A stretch of DNA of 64,000 nt from Polyangium mundeleinium (GCF_028369105.1 NZ_JAQNDO010000001.1:7100501-7164500), one strand, 5' to 3'. Shown: positions 37,279-47,017, counted from the first letter of the stretch. Numbers and translations: made by a program. Notes: generated from the letters alone by a model not told the origin.

Positions 37279-38348
37279 TGAAGACATCCCGACGTATCGC
37301 CCTCGCGGTCGCCCTCTCGCTCCCCGTCGTCCCCCTCGTCGTCTCGGCTCAGCAGCCCGCGGGCGGGGCCCCGGCCGCAGCCCCCGCGCAGCAAGCCGAA
37401 CCCACGAAAGAAGCCAAGGAAGAAGCGTCGCGGCGCTTCAAGCGTGGCATCGAGCTCTTCGGCGAAGGCGACTACCGCGCCGCGCTCATCGAGTTCCGGC
37501 GCGCGTACGAACTCGCCCCGAATTACAACGTCCTCTACAACATCGGGAACGTCTACTTTCAGCTCCAGGACTACGCGAACGCGCTCGTCTCGTTCGAGAA
37601 GTACCTGGCCGAGGGCGGCGCCACCATCGACCCGAAGCGCCGCGCCGACGTGGACAAGGACATCGAGAAGCTGCGCACCCGCGTCGCGCGCGTGGAGATC
37701 GTGACGAGCGTCCCGGACGCGGACGTGACGATCGACGACGTGCTCGTCGGCAAGTCGCCCTTCACGAAGCCGCTGCTCGTGAACCCGGGCCGCCATCGCA
37801 TCGTGGCGACGAAAGAAGGCCGCACGAGCGCGTCGAAGACCATCGAGGTGGCGAGCTTCGACTCGGAGAAGGTGACGCTCGATCTGGCCGAGATCGCGCC
37901 GAAGCCGCTCGAGACGGGGACCGTGCCGACGACGCTGCCGACGGCGCCCACGACGACGGCGTCGGCGACGAGCACTGCGCCCGTGACCCCGCCTCCCCCG
38001 CCCCCGAAGACGATCCCGTGGGCCGGATGGGGCGTGACGGGCGCGCTCGCCGTCGGCGCGATCGCCACGGGCGCGCTCGCGCTCTCGAAGAACGGTGAGC
38101 TCGCGGATCTGCGCAACCCCGACTCGGGCGCGACAAAGAAGCAGCTCGACGACGCTTCGAGCTCCACCGCGACCCTCGCGCTCGTCAGCGACATCTTCAC
38201 GGGCGCCGCGGTCGTGGCGGGCGCCGTGACGCTCTACTTCACGGTGCGTGATCCCGCGCCTGCGAAGGAGCAGCCCAAAACGGGGCTGATCAAGCGCGTC
38301 GACGTCGGGGTTTCGCCGACGGGCTTCACGCTGAAGGGCAGCTTCTAA
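37278..38348 (+). CDS. TPR-PEGA membrane protein
   Basis: 356 residues. Signal peptide (LAVALSLPVVPLVVSAQ), two or three TPR units (FKRGIELFGEGDYRAALIEF, VLYNIGNVYFQLQDYANAL), a PEGA domain (RVEIVTSVPDADVTIDDVLV), a Pro/Thr linker, then two membrane segments near 250-272 and 300-325. Translational coupling to the kinase and the shared PEGA domain suggest an envelope-stress or surface-sensing unit; this is inference. It ends just before an intrinsic terminator. Confidence 0.75.
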   Translation: MKTSRRIALAVALSLPVVPLVVSAQQPAGGAPAAAPAQQAEPTKEAKEEASRRFKRGIELFGEGDYRAALIEFRRAYELAPNYNVLYNIGNVYFQLQDYANALVSFEKYLAEGGATIDPKRRADVDKDIEKLRTRVARVEIVTSVPDADVTIDDVLVGKSPFTKPLLVNPGRHRIVATKEGRTSASKTIEVASFDSEKVTLDLAEIAPKPLETGTVPTTLPTAPTTTASATSTAPVTPPPPPPKTIPWAGWGVTGALAVGAIATGALALSKNGELADLRNPDSGATKKQLDDASSSTATLALVSDIFTGAAVVAGAVTLYFTVRDPAPAKEQPKTGLIKRVDVGVSPTGFTLKGSF

Positions 38349-38369
38349 CTCCCTCCCCGCCCGTGAACG

Positions 38370-38404
38370 AAGGCCGCGGCGCCGAAGGGCACCGCGGCCT
38401 TTTT
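38370..38404 (+). terminator. intrinsic terminator for the kinase-PEGA operon
   Basis: A perfect 10-bp stem AAGGCCGCGG/CCGCGGCCTT (38370-38379 and 38392-38401) with a 12-base loop, followed by a T tract, 22 bases after the stop codon. Confidence 0.9.
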
Positions 38405-38430
38405 CGTGTCCGCACATTTGCGCGTACATT

Positions 38431-38468
38431 CGAAACGAAGACGCCGCCCCGAAGGACGGCGTTTCGTT
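38431..38468 (-). terminator. intrinsic terminator with UUCG tetraloop for the LivJ-like gene
   Basis: On the minus strand CGCCGTCC-TTCG-GGGCGGCG forms an 8-bp stem (one G-U pair) capped by the stable UUCG loop, extended by CGAAA/TTTCG flanks and followed by TTCGTTT. It lies 18 bases after the stop of the minus-strand gene and back to back with the plus-strand terminator. Confidence 0.85.
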
Positions 38469-38485
38469 CCTTTCCGCGCGCCGCT

Positions 38486-40222
38486 TTACTTGCAGGCGTC
38501 GGTGAACGTGCCCTGGAGCATCTGCGATTCCGCGTCGTAGTACAGGCCGGAGAGCTGCTCCTTGGTCTTGCCGGTTCCATCGTCGGACAGGCAGAACACC
38601 TGGACGTTCGCTGCGGGATCATTCGTCACGGGGTCGAAGTCGAGCGGGCCGAAGGCGCCGTTGTAATCGATCGACTTGTATTCGCCCGACATGAGCTTCT
38701 TCATCGTATCGCTGAGCTTGCCCGGGCCGGAGTTGATCTCGGCGACCATGGCAGGATCCGCGTTCGACATCTTTGTCATCCCCTCGGCGAGTTTCCGGCC
38801 CGTGATGACGCCGTCGGCGATGGTCGACGCGCTGTAGAACAGCAGGTAGGCGGCGTCGTACGCGCTCGCGGCGCCGAGGATCGAGGGATCGCCATTCTCG
38901 GTCCCGAACGTCGTCCCGTACAGGTTCACGAAGAGCTGGTAGTTCTGGTCAGTGTTCCGCGGACCGGGCACGACGCCCGTGGTGCGCTTGCGCCAGTCGG
39001 CCTTTGCCGCTGCATCCGCCCCGACGTCGATGGCACCCGCGAGCGCGCCGGTGTTGTAGTTCGAGTCGGAGAAGACGTACCGCGGCTTGTACCCGAGCGC
39101 GCTGTTCCACCCGATCTCGATGGGGCCGTACAGCGACGACACGGCCTCGCCCGTTCCGAACATCAGGACGATGTGCGAGCCGTGGTTCTTCACCGCTTCG
39201 ATCGTCTCGGGGTACTTGGTCGTGCCTTCGGGATCGCCGTAGTCGACGAGGAGGAAGTTCTGGCCGTTCTCGAGCGCGGTCTTGCCGTTGAAGGTCAGCG
39301 TCGTCTCGAGGGCGGATCGGAGGCCCCGGCCGTAGGCGTCGCCCTTGTGGACGAGCGCGAGCTTGATCGGCTCGTCGGTGAGCCCAAGCTCCTCGCGGAT
39401 CCGCACCTCGAGCTTCGGCACGTACTGCAGGATCGCGTTCGCCTGGAAGATGTCCGAAGGGACCGTGCGCCAGAGGAGCCCGGCCGTCGCGCCGGGGGGC
39501 TTGTCGGAGAGATCCGTCAACGCGATGCCCGTGGCGGACGCGCTGATGAGCAGCACGCCTGCATCGACCGTCGCCTGGTTGGCCGTCTCGATTGCGACGC
39601 CGCTGAACGCGCCGCCGATGATGGCCTGGACGCCGAGGTTATTGATGAGGTGCCTGGCCGCGTTGACGCTCGTGGTGGCCTCGCCCGCGTCGGTGCAGCC
39701 GATCATCACGACGGGGCGCGGGGACCCTCCCCCGACCGACGGCAGGCCGCCCACGTTCCCCTTCATGTCCCGGACCGCGAGCCGGATGCTGTTCTCCATC
39801 GACACGCCGATCTCGCCGTCGAAGCCCGTCGCCGTGGTCGGATGGATCGAGCCGATCAGGAAGGCGTTTTCGACCGTCGGATCCCCCTCGATGACCTGAC
39901 ACTCGGGGGACTTCAGCGGCTTGCACACGCCGGACGCCGCGCCGGGCGCCTTGCGGCAGAACTGCTCCGCGCCGGCCGCGCTGCATTCGCTCGTCTTCGC
40001 GCAGAGAACGTCGCCGCCGCCGACGCAGACCCCTTCCTCGCACTTCATGCCGTTCGGGCAATCCGTGTTCACGTCGCACTGCTTCGTGCTCGTGTCGACG
40101 ACGACGGAGCAGGAGGGCGTGATCGCGACGATACCGAGCGCGAGCGCGAGCGCGCCGAGGAGGCCCCGCCGATATGAATTTCGCTTCTGCACGTCACCGC
40201 TCCCGCCAAAGGACAAATCCAT
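38486..40222 (-). CDS. LivJ-like periplasmic-binding lipoprotein with Cys-rich N-terminus
   Basis: 578 residues. Lipoprotein signal ends in AITPSC (Cys38). Next comes a Cys-rich spacer with about ten cysteines (CDVNTDCPNGMKCEEGVC), then a Peripla_BP_6-type domain (FLIGSIHPTTATGFDGEIGV, AIIGGAFSGVAIETANQATV, KLALVHKGDAYGRGL), the fold of branched-chain amino acid binding proteins. No permease or ATPase gene is nearby, so it may be a solo receptor. The ATG at 40222 has GAGG about 7 bases upstream. Confidence 0.82.
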   Translation of the reverse strand: MDLSFGGSGDVQKRNSYRRGLLGALALALGIVAITPSCSVVVDTSTKQCDVNTDCPNGMKCEEGVCVGGGDVLCAKTSECSAAGAEQFCRKAPGAASGVCKPLKSPECQVIEGDPTVENAFLIGSIHPTTATGFDGEIGVSMENSIRLAVRDMKGNVGGLPSVGGGSPRPVVMIGCTDAGEATTSVNAARHLINNLGVQAIIGGAFSGVAIETANQATVDAGVLLISASATGIALTDLSDKPPGATAGLLWRTVPSDIFQANAILQYVPKLEVRIREELGLTDEPIKLALVHKGDAYGRGLRSALETTLTFNGKTALENGQNFLLVDYGDPEGTTKYPETIEAVKNHGSHIVLMFGTGEAVSSLYGPIEIGWNSALGYKPRYVFSDSNYNTGALAGAIDVGADAAAKADWRKRTTGVVPGPRNTDQNYQLFVNLYGTTFGTENGDPSILGAASAYDAAYLLFYSASTIADGVITGRKLAEGMTKMSNADPAMVAEINSGPGKLSDTMKKLMSGEYKSIDYNGAFGPLDFDPVTNDPAANVQVFCLSDDGTGKTKEQLSGLYYDAESQMLQGTFTDACK

Positions 40223-40338
40223 GATCTTGCCTCGATCCTGCAACATTCTTCGAGTGAGATGATACCCGCGTGAAGGCGCGCGGGGAGCACGAAATGCGCG
40301 GCCCGTGGGCCTCGGATCGTTTTTCCGGGCCGGGCCGC

Positions 40339-42879
40339 TCACGTCTTTGCGGAGAGCGCGCGCTCCATCATCGCCGCGCGTTGCTCGATGAGCGCGAACG
40401 GCGCCGCGGGCGGGCCCACCTCCGTCGCAGCCACGAGCGCCGCTGCGAAGGCCACGATCGCGGCTTCGATCACACGCCCGAGCGGCCGATCGGCGCGCTC
40501 CGCAAGCCCCTCCAGCGCCGCCACCGCACCCATGAGCGCAGCGCGCACGGAGGCCGCAGCCGCGGGCGGCGCTGCGACGCCGGCATGCTGCGCGATCTCG
40601 TGCACCAAGGGGTCCGTGAGCCTGGAAACGAAGCGCTCTTCGACATATGCCTCGAGTCCCGGATCGGTGCGTTTTCGCTCGTCCGTGAGATCGCCGAGCG
40701 GGCGTAGATCCGCCGCGAGCATGCGCCGCGCGGGCTCGAGGGCCTTCTCGATCGAGGCCACAAGGTTGCGTCGATCGTGCCGAAGCTTGGCCGCGGACGC
40801 GAGGAGCACCTCGTGCGTCGCGCGCGCCTCCTCGATCTTCGCGCGATCCTCCGCGGCGCGCGCCGACGCGACGGACGCGAGCTCGCGCGCGATGCGCAGC
40901 GCCCTGCGGCGGAGGGCTCGCTCGCGCAGCTCTGCCGATCGATCGACGATCCGCTCGGCGAAGAGCGCCTCGACGCCCGCCCACCCCGAAGCTTCGAGCG
41001 CGTCCGCGTCGCCGAGCTTGCCCTTCAAGGACAGCCGCGCCGAGAACGCGAGCGGCGGCGCGTAGGAGCCGATCCCCGTCTCCTGGAGGCTCGTCTGCAC
41101 ATGCACGAGCACACGCGCGAGCTCGTCGGGCGAGAGGCGATCGGCCTTGTTGACGAGGATCTGCACGGGCACGCCGAGGCCTTTGATCTCGGAGAGCACG
41201 CGCCGCTCACTCTCCTTCATCGGTCCGCTCGCGTCGAGGAGCCACACGGCGACGTGCGCTTCGTCGAAGGCCTGCCGCGCTGCGGCGATGTGATCGGGAT
41301 CGGGCGCGTTGAAGCCCGGCGTGTCGAGGATCTCCACGCGCTTGAGCCGCTCGATCGGCGCGTAGATGAAGACCCTCTCGACCCGCTCGCCGCTCGCGGC
41401 GAGGCTCTTCAAGGCGGCCTTCAAACCAACGTGCGGCACGACGCGATCAGGCGCCCCGCGCACCACGATGCGCGCGAACGGATCCGGCGCCCACGCGACC
41501 CAGTGCATCGTCGCGGTCGTCGGCAAGACGCCCGTCGGCGCGACGTCCTCGCCGAGCAGCGCGTTCAGGAACGTGCTCTTGCCAGCGTTGAACTCGCCCA
41601 CCACCGCGACGCGCAGCGGGCGCTCGCGCTCGACGGCGATCGCCTCGACGCCCGTGACGACGTCGAGCCGTTCGAGCGCACGCGCGGAGCGGCCAAGCTC
41701 GTCGAGCAGATCGGGCCACGAGGCGATGCCCTCATCGGGGACCCAGCTCCGGATGATCCCGCTCGCGATCTCGGCCGACCACGCGGCAGCTTCGCCCGAG
41801 ACACGTTCGAGCTTGGCGAGCGCCGCGCGATGACGTCCCTCGGCCGCGAGCACGGCGCCCTCGCGCAGCGTGCGCAGGTCCTCGGGCAGGCGGCCCGGAT
41901 CCCGCGCGGCGAGCGTGTGCAGGGCGTCGAGATCCCGCGTCTCGGTGGCGAGCCGGAGCAGCGCCGCAGCGGCGCCCGCGTGCCCGGCAGTCAGGCCCCG
42001 CGAGAGCGCGGCCCGCGCGTCGGCGCGGCGGCCCTCGGCGAACGCAAACGCCGCGGCCCACGCAGGCTCCTCGATGAGGCCAGCGGCCGTCACCACGCGG
42101 CGCGCGCGATCGACGAGCAAGGCATCGCGGCAGCCTGCGATGAGCGCGGAGAGCAGCTCCGCGGAGCCCGGCGCGTCGAGGATGCAGGCGCGCAGGCCGA
42201 GGTCGAGCGCGGGTGACCACTGTCCCTGCGCAAACGCGAGCCGCGCGCGGACGAGCGCGCCGCGACCGTCGAGCCGCTCGGGATCCACGACGGGCGCGTA
42301 CCGCGCAGTCGCAGCCATGTCGCCAAGCGCGAGCGCGCACTCCGCGCGCCGCAACGCGACCTCGCGATCGGGCGCCGCAGGCAGCTCGGTCCCGGTCGTC
42401 GCGGCGACCGCGAGCGACGTGCCAATGCGATCGAGCCAGCGGCCGGCCCGCGCCGGATCTCCGGCCCATAGGTCACGGTCACAAAGGTCGAGGAGCGCGA
42501 GCCGCGCGGCGTCACGCACCTCGGGCGCATCGGCGGCGCGCTCGAGTGCCTCGGCCGCGCGCACGTCACCCATGCGCGCCCGTGCCTGACCGAGCCGCAG
42601 CCACACGTCGGCGCGCCAGGGGACGAGCGTGGCGAGCTCGGCGAGCGCTTCGGCCGCCTCGTGATCGAGGCCCGCATCCTCGGCAGCATCCGCCCACAAC
42701 GCGAGCCCGAGCGGTGAGCCGGGCACGCTCGCGAGGATGGTCCGTGCGAGATCCCGCGCTTCGAGCGGGCGACCCCGCGCGAGCGCGAGCTCTGCGGCGC
42801 GGCGCTCGTTTTCGAGGCCACGCGCCAGGATTTCGACCCGTCCGAAGAAGTTCGACAGGCTTTCGACGAGCCGCGCCAT
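40339..42879 (-). CDS. dynamin-family GTPase with N-terminal TPR-like region
   Basis: 846 residues. The first ~400 are alpha-helical TPR-like repeats (AAEALAELATLVPWRADVWL, LRLGQARARMGDVRAAEALE). The GTPase domain has P-loop GEFNAGKST, switch region GVLPTTATMHW, G3 EILDTPGFN and G4 VNKAD. A long helical stalk-like C-terminus follows. Bacterial dynamin-like proteins remodel or tether membranes. There is no membrane segment; lipid binding would be by the stalk or paddle. Fusion to TPR is less common than the usual dynamin layout. Confidence 0.85.
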   Translation of the reverse strand: MARLVESLSNFFGRVEILARGLENERRAAELALARGRPLEARDLARTILASVPGSPLGLALWADAAEDAGLDHEAAEALAELATLVPWRADVWLRLGQARARMGDVRAAEALERAADAPEVRDAARLALLDLCDRDLWAGDPARAGRWLDRIGTSLAVAATTGTELPAAPDREVALRRAECALALGDMAATARYAPVVDPERLDGRGALVRARLAFAQGQWSPALDLGLRACILDAPGSAELLSALIAGCRDALLVDRARRVVTAAGLIEEPAWAAAFAFAEGRRADARAALSRGLTAGHAGAAAALLRLATETRDLDALHTLAARDPGRLPEDLRTLREGAVLAAEGRHRAALAKLERVSGEAAAWSAEIASGIIRSWVPDEGIASWPDLLDELGRSARALERLDVVTGVEAIAVERERPLRVAVVGEFNAGKSTFLNALLGEDVAPTGVLPTTATMHWVAWAPDPFARIVVRGAPDRVVPHVGLKAALKSLAASGERVERVFIYAPIERLKRVEILDTPGFNAPDPDHIAAARQAFDEAHVAVWLLDASGPMKESERRVLSEIKGLGVPVQILVNKADRLSPDELARVLVHVQTSLQETGIGSYAPPLAFSARLSLKGKLGDADALEASGWAGVEALFAERIVDRSAELRERALRRRALRIARELASVASARAAEDRAKIEEARATHEVLLASAAKLRHDRRNLVASIEKALEPARRMLAADLRPLGDLTDERKRTDPGLEAYVEERFVSRLTDPLVHEIAQHAGVAAPPAAAASVRAALMGAVAALEGLAERADRPLGRVIEAAIVAFAAALVAATEVGPPAAPFALIEQRAAMMERALSAKT

Positions 42880-42910
42880 GGCTGCATCAAAGGCCGGCCG
42901 CGGCTTCGGA

Positions 42911-44359
42911 TCAAGGGGCTTCGCCCGTGACGTCCCTCGCCGCGTCGGCCCGTCGCCGCAGCACCAGGTACGGCAAGCCGGGCACGCGGCTCTCCGCGCT
43001 CACCACGAAGCTTGCGGCCATGTCCGGAAAACGCGCGATCCGCGCCTCGACGCCGCGATCGAAGATCGAAGCCGTCCACGGCGTCTCGACACGCGCGCCC
43101 GGCGCAAGCAGGAGGACGAGCGTGTCCACGCCGCGGGCGTCGAGCATCGCCGGCGCGATCCGCTTCGTCGTGTGCCCGCCCGGCAAGGCACCGATCGCCG
43201 GATCCGTCAGGCCCGCGAGATCGACGATGCTCGCCTCGGTCGCCGCGCCGACCCAGCCTGCGTCGAGCGAAGCCACGACGCGGGCGCCTTCGAGCGCAGG
43301 ACCGAGCTCGCGCACGAGCGCGGCCCGAGCCGCGCCGACACGCGCAGCCACGGGGCCGATCTTGATCATGACGAAGAGCTCGCCCGCGAGCGCAAGCGCG
43401 ACACGCGCCACCGTCACGCGCGCGTCCGCGACGGAGCCGAGGTGCGCAGCCGCGAGGATCACCGCGGGGAGCACGGGGACGACGAGGCGCGAGAGCGGCA
43501 TCCAGTCGCCGCCCGCGACCGCGACCGCAGCGAAGTGAACGGCGACTGCGAGCACGAGGCCACGCACGAACGCCGTCGATCGAAGGAGCGCACGCGGCGC
43601 GACGAGCGCGAGCGGACCCGTGAGCAGGAAACACGCGAGCGCGTACTTCGCCCCGAGCCATGGATCCGAGGGCTTGGCGAGCACCGCGAGCGGCGTCGGA
43701 CGACCGAACACGGCGAGGCGGATCGCGACGACGAGGAAAAAGGGCGCCGCGGCGAGGGCCGCACGAACCACCTCCGCGCGTCCGAGGCGCATCGACTCCC
43801 CCGGCGGCGGCGTGATCGCGACGACGAGCCCGAACGGCAAGAGCTCCGGCCGAAGCGCCGCCGCGAGCCCGAGCGGAACCACGCCTGCTTTCGGACGCCC
43901 GAGCGCAACGAGGCACACCGCGATCGACACGAGCGCGGTTGCGAAGCCCGTTTCGAGCCCCGCAACGCTCCACGCCGCGAGCGGCGCCGATGCAGGCAAC
44001 ATCACGAGCGCGGACCAGCGAGCGCGCGACGAAGACGCACGATCGATCGTGACCGCGAGCATCGCCGCCGCCGCTGTCCATACGAGCAGCCCGAGGACCT
44101 TTGCCGTCGCGAGCGCGTCGAGTGGTCCCCCCGCGGCGAAGGGCGCGAGCAGGTACGGAAATCCGAGCGGCGTGACAGCGTCTGTGATGGGACCGTGGAC
44201 GTTCCAGCGGTAGCCGAGGCCACGCGCGATGTGGGTCGCGTAGCGCGCAGGGATGAGCGCGTCGTCGACGGTGAAGCCGAACAAGTAGAGCGCCGGCGCG
44301 AGCGCGAGGGCCGCGCCGAGCGCGGAAATTCCGAGGGCGCGCGGCCAAAAAACCGGCAC
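42911..44359 (-). CDS. GT-C-type polytopic membrane protein (putative glycosyltransferase)
   Basis: About 482 residues with about ten hydrophobic segments. The first loop carries FTVDDALIPARYATHIARGL, matching the DDxxIsxRYA motif of AftB/arabinofuranosyltransferase-like GT-C enzymes, which use polyprenyl-phosphate sugars. The C-terminal part is a periplasmic-type domain (VVASLDAGWVGAATEASIVD). I chose GTG at 44359 because AGGAG lies about 8 bases upstream; the frame continues to 44458, almost touching the divergent gene, which would leave no promoter space. Substrate unknown. Confidence 0.72.
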   Translation of the reverse strand: MPVFWPRALGISALGAALALAPALYLFGFTVDDALIPARYATHIARGLGYRWNVHGPITDAVTPLGFPYLLAPFAAGGPLDALATAKVLGLLVWTAAAAMLAVTIDRASSSRARWSALVMLPASAPLAAWSVAGLETGFATALVSIAVCLVALGRPKAGVVPLGLAAALRPELLPFGLVVAITPPPGESMRLGRAEVVRAALAAAPFFLVVAIRLAVFGRPTPLAVLAKPSDPWLGAKYALACFLLTGPLALVAPRALLRSTAFVRGLVLAVAVHFAAVAVAGGDWMPLSRLVVPVLPAVILAAAHLGSVADARVTVARVALALAGELFVMIKIGPVAARVGAARAALVRELGPALEGARVVASLDAGWVGAATEASIVDLAGLTDPAIGALPGGHTTKRIAPAMLDARGVDTLVLLLAPGARVETPWTASIFDRGVEARIARFPDMAASFVVSAESRVPGLPYLVLRRRADAARDVTGEAP

Positions 44360-44460
44360 GGACGGGCTCCTAGCGACACTCCATCGGTTTGTCCACTCCG
44401 CGACGATCGATGCACAAAACTTAGGAAGCGACAGAAGCCTCTTTAGCATTCGGCCCACGG

Positions 44461-46824
44461 ATGACCGGCCTTACTCTCGTTGCCCGACGCCCCGAGATCC
44501 AGCCTGCCTCGACCTCCTCGGTCGACGGCCCGGCGCTGCGCGCGCTCTTCGACCTCGTGCTCGATCGCGCCCCCGACGCCACCGTCCTTCCCGAGCGCGA
44601 CGCGACTGCGCTCGTGATCGACCTCGCTTACACGGTCGCGGACCTCTGCGCTTTCCGGAGGCGTCGCGTCGCCATCCGCGTGAGCCTCGGCGGCGAGCCC
44701 TGGGAGCTCGGCCTCGAACGCGCCGGGCGAGACGTGCTCGTCTCGCTCGCGCAGACGAGCTCGAAGCCCGAGGTGGCGATCCACGAGCGACGCGTCGACG
44801 GCGACGCGCTCTCCACGCGGATCCTCGGCGCCCTCGACGCGCTCGCGCGCCCTTCGGAGCAAAGCGCCATCGCCTCGCTCGCGTCCCTCGACGGCGGCGA
44901 AGCTCCGAGGTCCCAGCTCTACGGAGAAGCCGCGCGTGTCGCAGCCGCACGTGAGCACCTCGCCGCAAGCTCACCCTTCGGCGCAGGCGAGGACCTCGCC
45001 GAGCCCGCCGTCGTCGCGGTCGAGCCCACGGGCGACGTGCCGATCACGATCGCGGCCGACATTCTCATGCGCACGCCCGCACCCTCGGCAGCGGCGGAGA
45101 CGGCCGTGCAGCGCGCCGATCTCTTCGCGCTCCTCTTCCGAGGCAAGCTGCGCGTCATCGTGGGCGAGCACGCGCGCGAGTTGCCCGACGTGTTCGTCTT
45201 CCTCTTCGCGGAGCAGCTCGTGGAGATCACGCTCGAAGCGCTCTCCGCGTGGGCGCTCGGCCGGCCCTACTACCGTCGCCTCACCATCGGCGGCGCCGTC
45301 TGCGCCGTGCGCATCCAAGGCGAAGGCCACGCCTCGCTCACGATCGGCATGCCGCGCCGCGGTACCGACGAGCGGGGCCACGTGTGGACGTTCCCGGCCG
45401 TCGACGTGGGCGCGCTCGTGCAGAGCGTCGTCGCCTTCGGTCGCGCCCTCGCGCGAAGCGTCGTGCGCCGCAACCGCGCACAAGCGCAGAACCTCCGTCT
45501 CTCCGCGTTCCGCACGAAGGTGCGCGAGCTCGGCGAGCGGATGCGCGACCTCACGCGCGACGACTCGAAGATCAACGACGCGCCCGAGGGTTACCGCGCC
45601 TTCGCCGCGTCCCTCCGTCAGCCGCCGCAGCCGCAACAAGAGGACGAGACGCTCGCGTCGAGCCGTCTGCGCTACACGCCGCGCTGGTTCGCCGCGATCC
45701 CCTCGATCGACCTGCGCGCCACGTTCCTCTGCGGCGACGCACTCGTCGTCGGCGCCACGCGCGAGCTCTCCTGCATCGATCGTCGCACCGGCGAGCTCGC
45801 ATGGACGCGGCCCGTGCCGCGCGCCGCGAGCGTGATGACGCCGCTCGGCCTCGCGCGCATGGAGGCGGAAGGCGCGCTCCACCTGCATGACCTGCAGACG
45901 GGCGACGTCCTCTGGACCACGAGCCTCACGCCACGCGCCGGCGCGAGCACCTCGGGCGTCGTCGTGAGCACACCGGGCCTGCCGCGCATGCTCGTCGTGA
46001 GCGAAGGCGCGCGCCACCTCGCCGCGATCGATCTCCACGGCGGCGAAGTGCGGTGGCGCTACGCGTCGCGGAGGAGCGGCATGTTCCGGCTGCGGCGCGC
46101 AGGCAAGCTGCTCGTCGTCGCCTCGGGCGAGTCCGCGCTCGTCGCGCTCGACGTGCTCACAGGCGAGGTCGTCTGGCGGTTCTGCGATCGTCGTCGCTTC
46201 GCCTCGCACGTGACCGTCGATCACGACGCGCTCTTCGCCGTGAGCGGCGACGGCGCCTTCGTCGATCGCGGCAGCGCCCGTCTGCACCACATCGACCCCT
46301 GGTCCGGCGCCGCGCGCTGGAGTATCGATCTGCCCGCAGACACGCGCCCGCTCGGCGCGCCGCTGCTCGCACCCGACACCGTCGTCATCCAGACGCACGG
46401 GCGCCGCGGCACAGGCCTCGTCGGCTTCGATCGCGCCACAGGCGCCCCGCGCTTCGACATCGTCGCCTGCGCCTCGGCCGCCTCGTGCCTCGTCGTGGAC
46501 GGCACCGTCATCCTCAACAGCGAGGGCGGCGAGCTCGTCGCCATCGACGCAAAGGACGGCGCGACGCGGTACCGTCACGTCTTCGGCGGCGCCGAAGGCG
46601 ACAGGCCGCGCAGGCTCGAACCGATGCTCCGCTCAGGCGCACTCTTCGTCCCGCAGAGCGAGCTCTTCGTCGTTCGCCCCCAGGATGGAAAGCTCCTCGG
46701 CCGCGTCCCCGCCGACCTCGTGCCCGACCTCTTCCGCGTGGACGAGCGTTGCGACGTCTACGTCGTCGAAGAGAGCGGTCACATCGCTGCGTTCTCCACC
46801 GGCCCGCGTCTTCGGCTCGTGTGA
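44461..46824 (+). CDS. PQQ-type beta-propeller protein
   Basis: 787 residues, no signal peptide visible. The N-terminal ~380 residues are a mixed helical region (LRALFDLVLDRAPDATVLPE, ADLFALLFRGKLRVIVGE). The C-terminal half is a PQQ/WD-like propeller with repeated blades (SCIDRRTGELAWTRPV, HDLQTGDVLWTT, AIDLHGGEVRWRY, LDVLTGEVVWRF, HIDPWSGAARW, AIDAKDGATRYRHV). Likely a scaffold or ligand-binding protein; no catalytic residues recognised. The N-terminal region is not one I recognise. Confidence 0.75.
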   Translation: MTGLTLVARRPEIQPASTSSVDGPALRALFDLVLDRAPDATVLPERDATALVIDLAYTVADLCAFRRRRVAIRVSLGGEPWELGLERAGRDVLVSLAQTSSKPEVAIHERRVDGDALSTRILGALDALARPSEQSAIASLASLDGGEAPRSQLYGEAARVAAAREHLAASSPFGAGEDLAEPAVVAVEPTGDVPITIAADILMRTPAPSAAAETAVQRADLFALLFRGKLRVIVGEHARELPDVFVFLFAEQLVEITLEALSAWALGRPYYRRLTIGGAVCAVRIQGEGHASLTIGMPRRGTDERGHVWTFPAVDVGALVQSVVAFGRALARSVVRRNRAQAQNLRLSAFRTKVRELGERMRDLTRDDSKINDAPEGYRAFAASLRQPPQPQQEDETLASSRLRYTPRWFAAIPSIDLRATFLCGDALVVGATRELSCIDRRTGELAWTRPVPRAASVMTPLGLARMEAEGALHLHDLQTGDVLWTTSLTPRAGASTSGVVVSTPGLPRMLVVSEGARHLAAIDLHGGEVRWRYASRRSGMFRLRRAGKLLVVASGESALVALDVLTGEVVWRFCDRRRFASHVTVDHDALFAVSGDGAFVDRGSARLHHIDPWSGAARWSIDLPADTRPLGAPLLAPDTVVIQTHGRRGTGLVGFDRATGAPRFDIVACASAASCLVVDGTVILNSEGGELVAIDAKDGATRYRHVFGGAEGDRPRRLEPMLRSGALFVPQSELFVVRPQDGKLLGRVPADLVPDLFRVDERCDVYVVEESGHIAAFSTGPRLRLV

Positions 46825-47017
46825 GAGGGGGCTTTCGGGGCAGCGTAGCGCCGGGGTTTCACCCCGGGCCCCGTCTGTTCAACGATGGGGCGTAGCTCGG
46901 CACGCCGAGCTGCGCCCCAAACCCCGGGGCTGTCCGCCCCTGGACCCGGACCAGGGCAAGCCCTGGACCTCGGGTGCATCGACCGCGATGCGGTCGATGC
47001 AAGGGTCGAGCGCTGTG
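46825..47017. repeat. 193-bp convergent intergenic region filled with palindromes
   Basis: Holds several hairpins: CCGGGG/CCCCGG pairs near 46850-46870; a 14-bp stem (46887-46900 and 46905-46918) with loop CACG; partial CCCTGGACC direct repeats near 46938 and 46961; and a perfect 11-bp stem (46976-46986 and 46990-47000) with loop GAT. No T-run follows any of them. These may act as bidirectional terminators, mRNA stabilisers or REP-like elements. Confidence 0.75.

Noticed and set aside
34042-37287. 1081-residue minus-strand frame covering the FIST gene and beyond
   Set aside because: Only the portion from 35229 down is coding; the rest is antisense to the kinase-PEGA gene and lacks motifs.
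42737-44446. 569-residue plus-strand frame
   Set aside because: Antisense to the GT-C-like membrane protein; extremely Arg/Glu/His-rich shadow.
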